A DNA stretch of 64,000 nt, taken from the NCBI GenBank assembly GCA_964017145.1, contig OZ024849.1:2356001-2420000 (forward strand), written 5' to 3'. Shown one piece after another: positions 23,642-34,694 of this stretch. The number at the start of each line of letters is the position of its first letter. The stretch's first letter is position 1. The notes beneath the pieces were generated by a model that was not told the DNA's origin, ran no database searches, and saw only the letters and a list, made by a program, of their open reading frames with translations. Both the position numbers and the translations under genes were made by a program. This stretch comes from Agrocybe praecox. Taxonomy: Eukaryota > Basidiomycota > Agaricomycetes > Agaricales > Agrocybaceae.

Positions 23642-25358
23642 TGAAGTGCTTCGTTCGGGTGAGGCCTAGACACCCACACAACCACACAAAAACCCAAAAC
23701 AACCAAACAACACAACCCGTAGGCTAGTAGTTGGCGAGAGGTTCTGCTTGATAGCGACAGGTCGGACCTGTTGACAAAACTGTACACCTAATCAATTGAC
23801 TAGGGAAAGATGTCGAAGGAGGGACAGTAATTTTATGATATAGGTAGTTTTCGTAGAAGAGTGAGGGCAAGTAGAATGGGGTGTACACTTCAAAAGGGTG
23901 GACTTCTCAATAAAATAGATTTCTATTCTCAAGTGGCAAGACTCCTTCAAAATGGTACGCACTTGTAACAAGGCTGACCGGTAACACAAAACTCAGAGAC
24001 CACTACGGTCGGTCTGAACACAAAAGCAATTACGGACTGAGAGGCCACCAAAACCTAACAGCTACTCGAGGCCACCAAAACCAACGAGCACACTAACTTG
24101 ACTGAACTCAGGTCCTCATCGAGTCGTCGTACAAAAGATGCCACCAAAACACCTAGTGTACGCCCGAAGTATCAAGGCCGATTAACAATTACTGATGTCC
24201 GGAGACGGAAGGGTTACCCCAGTAGCGTATTCAAATGTTCTGTCTTTTTCGAAACTTGTCCACTTAGTTCACACCGAGTAGGTAGCGTTAACGAACGATT
24301 GTTCTATTCAAAACCAACACCCAATTTCTATCTAGAAGTCTTAAGGACTTGTCCGACTCTTCGCTGTTTAATAGTACGAGACTGGTTCACAACGTTAAAT
24401 GGGTGCCAAAAGCTTGTTTTTGTAAATTACTGTACATGCCTTTTATACTATGAAATATTTACAGATACATGTGAAAAGCACTGCCCGGTTACCTCTGATA
24501 CCGACGTGTCCGCCTTATCGATGCGATACGCAAGTATTGCGACATCGATCGTGAGTTGGGTGAGGTGTTGCACCCCTTGTTATCGATCATGTCCGATCTC
24601 TCGGCTACACCGTTTTATTCCGACCGATCGGTCGCACTGGTGGCCACCGTAACTTCTCGCCAGCCGTCCCCTTGCTTTTCTAGGGTGTTGGGCTACTATA
24701 CTTTTCTTATTCGACGTGCCTGACCCGTTTACATTGAGTACGTCTTCTGTTCAACGGCATGTGACAATGGCGTAGGCGCCCATCAACTTAGCCGGCGCTT
24801 TCTATATTTGGACCATCTCGGCTCGTCTAACCGATTAATGGGTCGAGATCGTTCTGATGTCACTTTGGCCAATGGGCCTGCTTTGTACGAAGTGGTCCAG
24901 CCTTTCTTGTATCGGGCCCGACCTTTTCCAGAACTCTCATTCTCGATAATTCCGTTGGTGTGCTAATTATAACACCGGTCAACTATAACCGTGCAACGAG
25001 CTTGCTTTATGCTTCTGCATGGGGTTAGGCGATTAGGGCGCTGTATCAGCAGCCTTTCTAATGTGGTCTCCCGTTCGACTCCCGCATGTGGCAGACCCTT
25101 TTCAAATGGTAGACGGACTAGTCTTTTATTCGTATACATTTTGTTTCCGTAATTAGAATAATTACTCTTGCCGAACGTGTAGGGTTTCTTTGCTCGTTTG
25201 TACAGGCATCTTGCTCTCGGTAGTGGTCTGTCTCATTGATGTTTCCGACCTTTTTCAATATATGCTACCGGGCAATAGCAAAGCTCTTTTGGTTGACTAA
25301 CCGTGTTAGGATGCGTAAAAATCGCATTTTTAGAGCCAGCCGTTCGGCAGTCTCATCA
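23642..25358. mobile_element. 1.7 kb insertion in exon 5 of the KDZ transposase
   Basis: The transposase reads ...RGLRYTGVGG down to 25359 and resumes with FCGRGEMLLPQG at about 23640. Both junctions carry CCGC (23638-23641 and 25359-25362), consistent with a 4-bp target duplication, and deleting the insert plus one copy restores the reading frame. The insert begins TGAAG and ends TCATCA, so it has TG...CA ends like an LTR. Its terminal inverted similarity beyond 3 bases is weak. No protein is recognised inside (the longest frame, 24098-24652, looks random). It may be a solo LTR or a non-autonomous element. Confidence 0.65.
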
Positions 25359-26964
25359 CCGCCAACTCCAGTGTATCGAAGTCCTCTACTAAAGCAAGTT
25401 AAAGCTTGAGCGAGGGCCTGAAAACCAACGCAGGTGCTTGGCTGAGGCAGAGAGATGTCATTATCTTGGCGACTGTAAAGAAGAAAAAAGGAACTTACAT
25501 CTTCGTCATCCGCTCTGCTAAGTACGTATTCCTCGTATGGCTCGCGTCGAACCATGTATGCCCAACCAATGCCGAGGCCCGGATCCGTAGAGTAGTTAGA
25601 AACCAATTGATTTTTGAGCCGAAAGTTGGCATCCAGGCAGACGATGGGTTGATATAGAAATCTAGAAGTTTAGGAGCATAGGTCAGCGCCTGAAAGTTGC
25701 AAGAAAACAGTGAGCTTACCGTTCTTCTGGAGGCGCATCTCGCCAGTTGTCAGGAATATTGATGCCCTCATGTGCACAGGAAGGACACAGTATGGCAAGC
25801 TCCCCATCTGCAGTTCCTCCTACTCCACTATCAACATGCCCCCTACCTCCTCTCTTCAACAACTTTAGATGTCTCCACTGCAGCATGACCCGCATCAACG
25901 AGTGATATCTTGAAGTCGTTGGCTTCGCAGGAGCGTTGTCTCTTAAACGTTCCAGGGTCTTGTATATATCGTACATGGAAGACTTTGAGCAGAGACAGAG
26001 AAGGTGGAGGAGGCGAAGGAGAGAGAACGTCAGGCAAGTGCGCACAACCTTCTGCGATGATGGATAGAGGCCGCGACGGAGGAGCTGGATGTGTTGAGGG
26101 ATCGCACGCTGACACCCGCAATAGCTAAGAGCGATGTCGTGAACACCGTTGGTATGGATAACCTTGAAGTCTCGATGGCAGTCGATGGGTAGCGGACACC
26201 TCATGCTAGCATGATTGAGGTGTATCTTCAGGCCTAATGACTTGAGAGAGACGTTGACAAACGTCGTAGCTACCCAGTGCTATGTATGAAAAATGTAAAT
26301 TAGCATTAAATTCCGGAAGAACAAAGAAATTGTGTGGTTTATTCACCTGTATGACATGGAAGGGGTTTTGTCGATGGCGTTTAACACAGCACTCCTGACA
26401 TACGAGGTCTGGCGTAAAGCAATCGAGGCAGCGAAATTCCGCGTCATTTGGAGGTGTTTTCTTTCGTGCTACACAGTCTGGGCACCGTGAATCCCTCAAA
26501 AAATCGCCATGGCCGTCCCATCGAATTTGCTCATCCAAATATTCACTGCGGAACTCATTTCTCCAAGCGACATGAGGCCGCATCTGAATAGATTGGTTAT
26601 GAGATGAAAATTAACGAATTGTAATGGACGTACGACTTACAGATAATTTACTGCGAATTCTTTTCTTCTTTGTGCGCTTTCCTTGAGCTTGAGAAACTCT
26701 GCTATCGCATACCTGCACGCAGACCTCTTCATCGTACCAATCTCCGGAGCTATCGAGAGATAACTCCTCGTCATCGTCAGGAGCCCAAGCTGTTCCAATT
26801 GTCCAAGCCGTCCGACCTTTGAGGGGAGATCGAGATGTTTCGAGTGGGATGTTTCGGCTACTGATGGTGGAAGAACGTGCTTGGAGAACCTCGAAATCAT
26901 TTTCAAGAGGAATGCGGTCGTGGTAAGCACTTGGCTTGTTGCGTTTAGGCCTTTGTGTCGCCAT

Positions 26965-27307
26965 ATCTTTTCAATAGATGTAAGTATAAGCTGGTTACTA
27001 TGTGCTGGAAGGCAATTGCGTCATTATAAACACGTGACCGCGTCCGCGTCCAAAATCCATCGTCGCGAACTTCGAAGTTAGCTCTTATCATTTCGCCTAC
27101 TCATTTGAAAAGAGGTAAGTTTGTGATTTAAGTAACATTCCTGCTGCACTTTGTTTTCTTTTTCTTCCTTTCTTTGCCTTATGCTGGGATTTGAGCTCTT
27201 GGCGCCCTGGGAACATTAATCACAGCATAGGTTTTTTTTAAACATATTTCCCCCTCAACCGATTGCTCGCGCTTCACCTGCTAACTACTGCTTGTTTTAG
27301 GTGAATA
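26965..27307. promoter_or_regulatory. Shared intergenic space of the divergent KDZ and TET genes
   Basis: The two start codons face away from each other 343 bp apart, so both promoters must lie here or overlap. No clear TATA box is claimed. The arrangement would allow co-expression of transposase and DNA oxidase. Confidence 0.5.
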
Positions 27308-28448
27308 ATGGGGCACTCTCCTCTTGAGCAGGAGCTAGATCTAGCTGTACCCTCACAGAACCCGGACTTCTCTCTGCTTCGAGAGCTCAAGCAGGGTATG
27401 CTGAACGAGAAGATGTTCGCCAAACTCGATTTAGGGCCTACGGAGTACGACTTCTTCTATGGGAACTCCCCCCTGACCTCAGCATCATCGTCTTCCCCTT
27501 CGACTACATCTCCATCGAGGTCCGCATCCCCACCCAGACGCTGCTCCACCGCGCTCTCACCGTCAACACAAAAGCCGAAGGACTCCGACTGGGACAGCGT
27601 TTCAAGAGGCGCGCTTCTTGCTATACAGAAGTCCGCCAAACGCTGTCGCTTTCCCAAAAAAGCCCAAAATCATCGAAGGGGAGACTTTCCTGCTCTCGGT
27701 GTGGGCATATCGTTTGGTGTCGGCCAGAAGGTGAGCATAACTACCTTCGTTACCCCACCGTCGTTATTCATGCATATAATTTTCAAAAATCCTTTTGTAG
27801 AAGGCAGGAAATCTACGGCACAGTCGTACTAACAAGGCCGAGCTCCAAACGTTACTCGGAAATAACTACATCAAGAGAATTTCGGGCCTTTGCAATGCCG
27901 CCTTTGCAACATGGTCCCCCAAACTATTCAACTTCTACCTCGACAACCTGAATGAGCTCCTCGACAGCGATCCCAGCCTTATACGAAATTTCAACAACAG
28001 TGTATGGGCAGCTACAACGTTTAACTATGGGCCACGTACCGTTACTCGTCGTCACCTGGACTATGCAAACTTACCCTTTGGTTGGTGCGGCATCACTGCG
28101 CTCGGAGACTTCGACCACACAAAAGGGGGACACATGATACTATGGAACTTGAAACTCGCCATCAAATTTCCCGCTGGCTCCTCGATGCTGATTGCATCGG
28201 CGGCAATTACCCACTCGAACACACCAATTTATCGTAGAGAAACTTGTTGCTCATTTACGCGGTATACCGCTGGTGGCGTATTTCGATGGGTGGCGTACAA
28301 GTGCCAGAAAGCCCAGGACTATTTTGATTTGTTGGATGACAAGGGACTTGAGCAGGAAATGGCAAGGCAGGAGGAACGCTGTAGGCTAGGACTCTCCCTC
28401 TTCTGGACAGTAGACGAAATCAGACGTCGAATATCCTCTGAAACGTGA
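27308..28448 (+). CDS. TET/JBP-family DNA-base dioxygenase, KDZ-linked
   Basis: Two exons, 27308-27730 and 27801-28448, around a 70-bp gtgagc...tag intron in phase 0; 356 residues. From about residue 118 it follows the fungal TET/JBP pattern: HRRGDFPALGVGISFG, NLRH, YIKRISGF, NFNNSVWAATTFNYGP. The metal-binding HLD (His226, Asp228) follows, then FGWCGITALGDFD, KGGHMILW and the distal His279 (THSNTPI). Family members oxidise 5-methylcytosine using Fe(II) and 2-oxoglutarate. The arginine expected about 11 residues after the distal His (usual ETR...SFTQY) is Cys here (ETCCSFTRY, codon TGT at 28245-28247), so activity may be lost. ISFGVGQ is also unusual where two or three Gly are common. The Ser/Pro-rich residues 55-90 do not look like the usual N-terminal region, so the 5' part may be altered. 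It diverges from the KDZ transposase. Confidence 0.85.
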
Positions 28449-28944
28449 CTATTTACTTGTACACTGCTGGTAGCCCGTCAAATATATATATATTGTTACA
28501 TCTCATGCGCTACTACTCGTACACACACGACGCGGTTAACTATATAATGCAACTTGAACTTACTGGGGCCATAGATCAGGCCTTGAGTACGATGAGAATT
28601 AACGGCGGTAGATCAAGCCTTGAGTACGATGTCGAGAATCAACTTCATGTACATGTGCTCACACAACAACTTCCGTGGTGACGTCGCGACAGAAATACAA
28701 ATTACTCAACAACGAGAAAGTCAAACCATTTGGGTATTTCACCAAAATTGATTACTAGTTATGTACGACCTGATTTAAGTTTAATAGTGGCACTTTTGTA
28801 GGAGCTTCTACATGTTATTGCGAATCTAGTATCCTTCCACCATAACCTCTTATCTAATCTGACTCCGAATGTGTGCACAACAGATCTGTTATCACTCGCT
28901 TACTATCATCTTTTGCAACGGTTGAACAGCACCTTTACGCAGCC
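28449..28944. other. Downstream of TET gene, no feature recognised
   Basis: Contains a short duplication ('gatcaggccttgagtacgatg' variants near 28576 and 28611) but no convincing gene. Confidence 0.4.
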
Positions 28945-29381
28945 ATGGACTTGGACCAGAACCCATCTAAGGAGGTCACCTATTGCACATTACTCGAAGA
29001 TCCAAAGGAGTCTCGTCACAAACGATATTATGTTCGGTGAGTAATAATTTTTTCATTCTCGTATTTGTAGCACTACTAATGTGAAGCTCTTTGTAGAAAT
29101 CAAACTCTCTTGAAGAAAAAGGCGCGGTTGAGAAGATTAAAGTAAGTCATAACTGCGCCTGGACTGTTGAAGAAGTCCGGGTCGTATGTACATACATTGA
29201 CCTGCGAACATACAGAGCTAAAGAGAATTTTGAAAACCTATCAGAAGACGAGAAGACAGACATACAAGAAAGACGACTAAAAAGACGACGTGAGGCTGCT
29301 CAAAAATATTAAAAAAAGAATAGGGAGATGCTTTGTACGAAAGAGAGAATCCGGCGTGCTCAAAGGAGCAGCGAATCCATC
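28945..29381 (+). pseudogene. Small basic Lys/Arg-rich protein, with a nonsense codon
   Basis: ATG at 28945. Exons 28945-29036, 29097-29141 and 29216 onward join in frame across gtgagt...tag and gtaagt...cag introns. The product is highly charged: NQTLLKKKARLRRLK, then ENFENLSEDEKTDIQERRLKRRREAAQKY. A TAA at 29310-29312 follows, but the same frame continues with KKNREMLCTKERIRRAQRSS. This type of repeated 'KxNRExLRxKxRxRRA' coil is familiar to me from repetitive basidiomycete proteins of unknown function. The TAA could be a C-to-T change of CAA. It may be cargo of the KDZ element; no function is claimed. Confidence 0.45.
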
Positions 29382-29634
29382 GGTACGTTATTTTTCTTGC
29401 CTCTTGTGAAATTGAATTGCTGAACCGGTTTTTTGGGTCGGGTAGGCGATGCGTCGGAAGGGGCTTAAAATTGAGTAGATAACGTACTGGTTGCGCACTG
29501 GAAAATAAAAATCAATATGGACCCACAGGATTGGTTCTGAACCCCAGTTAGGCGACAATGAACCCCGAACCAGCGTGAACCAACGATAACCCCCCACCCC
29601 GACCAGTTCTAACCGACAGTGAACCCTATTGATT

Positions 29635-29880
29635 GATATCGTTGCGGTTGCGCGAATATTCCCAGGTGAGTTCTTGTCGATGAGTTGGACGTTACGTTTT
29701 CTAACGCTAGCTTTATCTGGCTTCCTGTTACAGTGTTAACCGAGTTCCGACGACTCTGAGATCGATGCGGTCGCACGAACGTCCCCGGTGAGCCATTGTC
29801 AATGACTTCTACGAATCGTTACATTATCTAATGGTGCACAATCTATGCTAGCTTTATTGGGCTCTTCCTAGTAATGAACT
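29635..29880 (+). repeat. Imperfect tandem duplication of about 120 bp
   Basis: 'gat.gttgcggttgcgcgaat' with 'ggtgagttcttgtcgatga' (29635 onward) recurs as 'gat.gatgcggtcgcacgaac' with 'ggtgagccattgtcaatga' (29759 onward). Each copy ends near 'gctagctttat'. Each contains a GT...AG tract, so it could be a duplicated exon/intron piece. The interval 29388-30460 holds no recognised gene. Confidence 0.6.
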
Positions 29881-30460
29881 GAGAGATACGAACCTTCAAT
29901 ACCTTGGGCGCTTAAGTCCGTCGGTGCTGGTTCCCGCCATAAAGAACAACAGCAGACTGTATATCATTTGATAATATATCACTCATAGGTTGTAGGTTGT
30001 AGGTTTGTGCAATTCATAGCTCTGATCTCAATTTATGCGGAGGATCCTCAAAGAAGTGTCAAAAAGCATCAACGGCGCTAATGCACGAGTCGTCGGCTAC
30101 CAGGTGCATAACAAGATTTCAACGGAACCAGCAATCTGAACCATTAACTTGCCGAGTAATTCTCACCGACGGAGATGTCAGGGTATTGAGACATAATCTG
30201 TCAAAATCCACTAGAACTTTTGTTTATATTTGACAAGTACACCAAATTGGATTCACCTAGAAACAAAATGTACCTAACTAATTGAAATGAGTTTGGTAAT
30301 GTTAAATTTTTGAATCTTTCTAAGCTCAGGGTATGACACGAGTTGGGAAGTCAGGCCTGAATAGCAAGCAAAACAGTTATTATTAATCAAAAAGTAACTA
30401 GAAGTATGTAGGATATAGGTATGCAGGGGTGCAAAGGCGATGCCAACAGGCGTGAGCTGA

Positions 30461-31214
30461 TCATTGGGAAGCCTCCTCATCACCGCCATAGGAAGTGTTT
30501 TCGTAATCGACTATCTCTTCATCGGCATTCTGTTCATCATCGGCCATTTCATCATCAGAGTCAGCGATATTGACAGACGCACGGCGACGTCGAGTGTTGG
30601 GAGACGAGCGGCGAATGCGAGTGCGGGCATGGCTGGGTTCAGAGTGAGCCTGCCTGTGCCTCTTGCGAGTATGTTGAGTATAGCCACCCCCAACCATTTC
30701 TGCAACGAGCCTCTTCAGGGCTCGAAGGAGTAAGGGGGTGACCACATCAATGTTGGGGGCATTGGGAAAGATAACATGGACGCCAACAGAGTTGGCTGGC
30801 TCAGTATCCCTGGACCTGTGAAAGAATTATGTCATAGCAAGAAGTATAAAAATAATCTGACTTACTGATTATTGGCAAGCATTGCAGCAGGGGTCTTGAT
30901 GTGTTGGAATATCTTGACACCCGAGGTCTTGACAAACGTCTGAAAGTTGTATGGAGCTAATAGGGAGTCAGAAAGGAGAAGCAAAGAGTAAAAATAATGT
31001 AAAAAACAAACCATCATCACTAGGAAGGCGGCGGTGCGTCTCCTTCCTGTCGGACTGGGCAAATACAATGATGGTGTCTGTGGAAGGGTGAGTCAGATCA
31101 TACCATATATCCACAGCTATCAGGCAACTTACCAGCAGATTGTGCTTGACCAGGAATCGGATTCGGAATGATGTGAATGCGCACATCGTCGGCAGAGAAA
31201 GCATTGGTTGACAT
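30461..31214 (-). CDS. Unknown acidic-tailed protein, 4 exons
   Basis: Exons 31214-31133, 31077-31012, 30956-30866 and 30815-30461 join with consistent phase across GT-AG introns of 50-55 bp, giving 197 residues with no stop. The N-terminal half (MSTNAFSADDVRIHIIPNP..., KTSGVKIFQHIKTPAAMLANNQ) is probably globular. The C-terminal third is basic (RKRHRQ, RTRIRRSSPNTRRRRAS), then strongly acidic (DSDDEMADDEQNADEEIVDY), a pattern seen in nuclear or chromatin proteins. No family is recognised. It diverges from the gene at 31644, 430 bp apart, downstream of the KDZ/TET block, so it may be element cargo or host. Confidence 0.7.
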
Positions 31215-31643
31215 TGCAGGTAGAGTACGGAGAAGCAGAGAAGAGAGGGTGCTGAATCTCACATTCGAAAGCCTGGCTCATTTATATGAGGCTGGTAAGC
31301 ATAGGGAAGAGGTTGGATATATCGAGTTTGGTGCTAGCGCGGCGAACGAGGTGGTCGTTAGCAAAAGGGAATGTTACGTGACATAAAGTCACAAGCCGAT
31401 TTCTGTATAGTTCGGTGCACTTTGTGACAACGAACCCTGATCTAAACCTATTGGGACAATTAGTATTGTGCGCCTATTGCACCTGCTTGCTCCCCGTTGA
31501 GATCTGTGATCTCGGACTGCAGAATAGCGCAAATATGACCATATTAATGGGTATGGTACGTTCATTTTTTTCTCGGTTTCTTTTTTCACGCGCATTCGAT
31601 CCAAACAGATTTTTTTCTGCCCTCTGCCCCCACTACTTTCCTC

Positions 31644-33994
31644 ATGGTCAACCCAGGCTCCTTCACTCCTCTACGAAAACAATTTTTATCGGACCAAGAG
31701 GACCTCTATGCTCAGGCTGTGGCCAATAACCACATAGGCGACACCATTGCGGACATCCAGCGGCGTTATTTTAAGCGCTTTCCGCCTTCTTTGCCGCACA
31801 ACCGAGAACCCACTGAAGAATGGTTGGCCGGGGTTGACGACAATGCTCCAGACGAGGAGATGTTACCACCATCTCAAGAGGACTTGGATCCAGAAGCATA
31901 TTCAAAGGCTATGGCTTTCTATGAAGCCACCGCGGAGACTGTGAAATATCGCAAAGACGTATGTACTTATTTTCCCTCATATTTTGTTTATTTTCTTGTT
32001 ATTGATAAGACTCTTACTCGATTCTTAGCAAATCCGCTGTCGTTTGCAGTACCAATATTCGAAATCAAAAGCGCGATTGCCGAAGGCCGAACTTTCACCA
32101 TCCGATCCCATGTCTGCTCTCATTGCACAAATCAGCAGCTCATTGTTGAAGAAGCCTCGACTACAAACGGGCTACAACATTTGGGGACCACAAAATCGCA
32201 CGGTAGTCGACCCAGTTTTTTTTCAGCGCGTGAAAGACGAGTCCGTTGTTCCAAAGAAGCATGCCGCGTTGCGCAGTCAAATTTACAAAGAGTGTTTCGA
32301 GCAACTTCCAGAAGAAGAGCGACAACATTGGGAAGATCGTGCCAAAGCCGAACATTGAGCAGCTCTCGAAGAGATGAAGAAAACGCTGAGTAAGGACCCT
32401 TCTACAAAACCCGAAGATCGTCAAAGGTGCGCTTTCTCTCTTCCTTTCTATATCTTGATTGTGACGACTTTTTATCTTTTCTCTGTGTAGAGCTATCTCC
32501 AACCTACCATCCTTTGCGCAGCCATTGCTGGATCTCATTGCATTGCACACTGGATGGAAGGTTACCTTGATAGCCGGGGGACCAGAACCAGCAGACCAGG
32601 GTCGTCTAAATATGATAAGGTCGGTACGCGCTTGTCCATCTAGATGAAACGAAGGCTCTAATACACCTTTTTAAAATTCTAATAGCATCCACTCCGGCGA
32701 AACAAAGGGAAGCGTCAAGATGAACTTCGGGAGGTCAGAGCGCCGTGCGTACAAGGAATATGTCATACCTGTATTCGGTAACTTTCTCAAAAAGTGTTAC
32801 AGTAAGTTATTTTCTTTGAATTTCAACATATGCCTTACTAATCTGTACACAGCTGTCGAAGAATGTCAGGCGTCTGTACTAGACAGCGACTACTCATCCC
32901 TCGCGAAGATGATGGCCGACCAAGATGGAGGTCTATTCACGTTTGACTGCGCCAAGGACTGTGCTGCCATCAAGATTATCCCCCCTGCTAAATCTCGGTC
33001 TGTCTCCGCTGAGAACCCGTCGACTTCTTCTACAAGAGCATCAATAGACATTGTACCTTCAATCAGAGCAAAAAAATTATGTGAGGTATGCGTTTTTTTA
33101 CTCAAAATACTGTTCTGAGTCTCACAAAATGTACCTAATCAGACTACTATCCTACCGGAACAGGAACCGAATGCAAACAACCCGCCGTTTTCCAGTGAGG
33201 AAGGCCCCACCACGTCAACGTTGCCGCAACTACCTTCTTCTCCCGAAACACGAATGTCGGATTCTCCTCCCATCTCACCACCCGTCTCTCCTACAGCATC
33301 GCCTAGGGGAACTCCTTTCTTTCTCGATGGTGACAAACTAGTTCGAGACGTGAATCACATACTCGGTGTGGGAAGCCCTCTTGATAAGGACAGCCACCGA
33401 AGCAGCAAGACCGTTAGCACATCCAGTGCAAGGCTTAGCGGAGGATCGCTGGTTCGTCCACGATGCGAAAGCGACCCAGATGAGGCGGAAAGGCTGCATG
33501 TAAGAAAGAAGACTCGGTTCTCTTCTTTGCGGCCTAGCTCCATCATCAACTCGATCACCATGTCACCGCCACCCATCAGCACAACTCCTCACTCAGTCGA
33601 CTCGACCACCATGCCACCTTCACCCACCAGCACAACTCATCATGTTCCGTCCCCCAACGCTGCGCTCAATATGTTAGTGTCGTTAGCTGTGCATAATTAC
33701 TGCAAGATAACCTCTAACGTCGATGCTAGTGGCGGCGATGGGACCGACCCTACACCGTCGCCACTTGATGCGAGCACCGACGATTTGGAACGCCCTGTAC
33801 AAAGTCCTTGCCAGGAATCTGTGCACGCAGAGCACCAACCAGCGGCCTGGTTTTCCGCGGCCCTCACGCTCTATTGTTCTCGACCTATGTGTGCAGAGTG
33901 GGACACTCTACTACTCAGCTGGACCGAATATCAGAAACGTGCATCGGACTCAGTACTTTACTCTGCCCCACAACTACCAACCGGATCTGACTAG
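31644..33994 (+). CDS. Unknown multi-exon protein, one in-frame TGA
   Basis: Exons 31644-31958, 32029-32426, 32491-32619, 32686-32801, 32853-33085 and 33143-33994 join in consistent phase; about 680 codons. Exon 1 reads MVNPGSFTPLRKQFL and is acidic toward its end. Exon 2 holds YNIWGPQNRTVVDP...VPKKHAALRS...LPEEERQHWEDRAKAEH, with an HMG-box-like rhythm (inference only). Next come PLLDLIALHTGWKVTLIAGGPEP and KMNFGRSERRAYKEYVIPVFGNFLKKCY, then a long Ser/Pro/Thr-rich tail. A TGA at 32356-32358 interrupts exon 2 although both sides are clearly coding, so this copy is probably inactive or the codon is a recent mutation. I recall similar proteins as repeated, uncharacterised agaricomycete families. 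Not assigned a function. Confidence 0.65.
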
Positions 33995-34349
33995 AAACAA
34001 GTGGGTCTGACTGAGTCTGAGCAGACCTGACTGAGTCTGAGCAGAACTGACCATTACCAAGTGTTTCTGACCATACTTTTGGTTGATTATCAGCTAAAAC
34101 ACACATCCTGGTGGAGTCCAGTGGATTAGCATGCTTTTTGTGCTGGATTCCACTGGAGTCTGGTGGACTCCATCCAGAATCCAGTCAAACTTAGTGGAAA
34201 ATTGCCATTTGCATGTTTTATGCAAGGTCACTTATGTTTTTCAAAACATAACATTCACCCAAAACATGAAATTCACATAAAAACATATGGAAAAAGCGAA
34301 ATTTAATTCATTAAATGTATAATATACATAATCTTATATACCTATATAA

Positions 34350-34525
34350 TTGGAGAGAAAATAGGGGAAGAAGGGGAAGGGGAGAAATAGAGAAGAGGAG
34401 AGGGAAGAAGGATAGGGAAGAGAGAAGGGAAGAGGGTGGGGAAGAAGGAGGAAGGAGATGGATGGGGGAGGACAGGAAAGGGAGCAGGGGAGGTGAGGAA
34501 AGGGGGCCAGTGGGGGGTCCAGACA
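34350..34525 (+). repeat. Polypurine tract
   Basis: About 170 bases almost entirely A and G (ggagaaggaag-type motifs, ending in several G runs). It can form triplex DNA, and the 3' part (gggg runs near 34500-34520) may form a quadruplex. ORFs across it are composition artefacts. Confidence 0.85.
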
Positions 34526-34694
34526 GAGGCTGGAGAGCACCGTGGCTAGCAGCCAGCCTGTGGACAGTGGCGGTGAGCGAGGAGACTGCGTGGATGGGGT
34601 ACTTACTGGTAGTATCTGTTCCCCGCTTTCTACCACCTTTGGCGTCCTATACACCTTCCTTGCATTGCCACGTCACGCCCTTGCCCCTGACCCC

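Larger units (their letters stand above)
20272..26964 (-). pseudogene. KDZ-family transposase, interrupted by two insertions
   Basis: Predicted DDE-type transposase of the Kyakuja-Dileera-Zisupton superfamily. Hand-made exons (minus): 26964-26641, 26583-26347, 26279-25720, 25661-25499, 25441-25359 resuming at 23641-23572, 23510-23116, 23066-22881, 22826-22703, 22652-21355 resuming at 20430-20272. Counting each target duplication once, the sum is 1,196 codons in one frame. Exon 2 has the CxC2-type cluster (CPDC, RCLDC, CQECC, then His). Exon 3 carries VIHTNG, YCGC and QLLRRGLYP. Likely catalytic acids are D in CLDANFRLK, D in SYDIACQW and E in TDGEVPER. DDHFGFWNFKK is also typical. The C-terminus is acidic. 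The MITE replaces the last 50 or so residues with a 13-residue tail, and the 1.7 kb insertion truncates the protein after TGVGG. It may have been active until recently. Confidence 0.85.

Noticed and set aside
24098..24652. 184-codon frame inside the 1.7 kb insertion
   Set aside because: Composition is random, with no family resemblance and stops in all extensions.
25020..25110. tRNA gene (cgttcgactcc looks like a B-box)
   Set aside because: T-stem and acceptor stem do not pair; probably chance.
23642..25358. A long intron in the KDZ transposase
   Set aside because: GT and AG can be found at the edges, but splicing there shifts the frame, and the length is about 30 times that of other introns in the gene.
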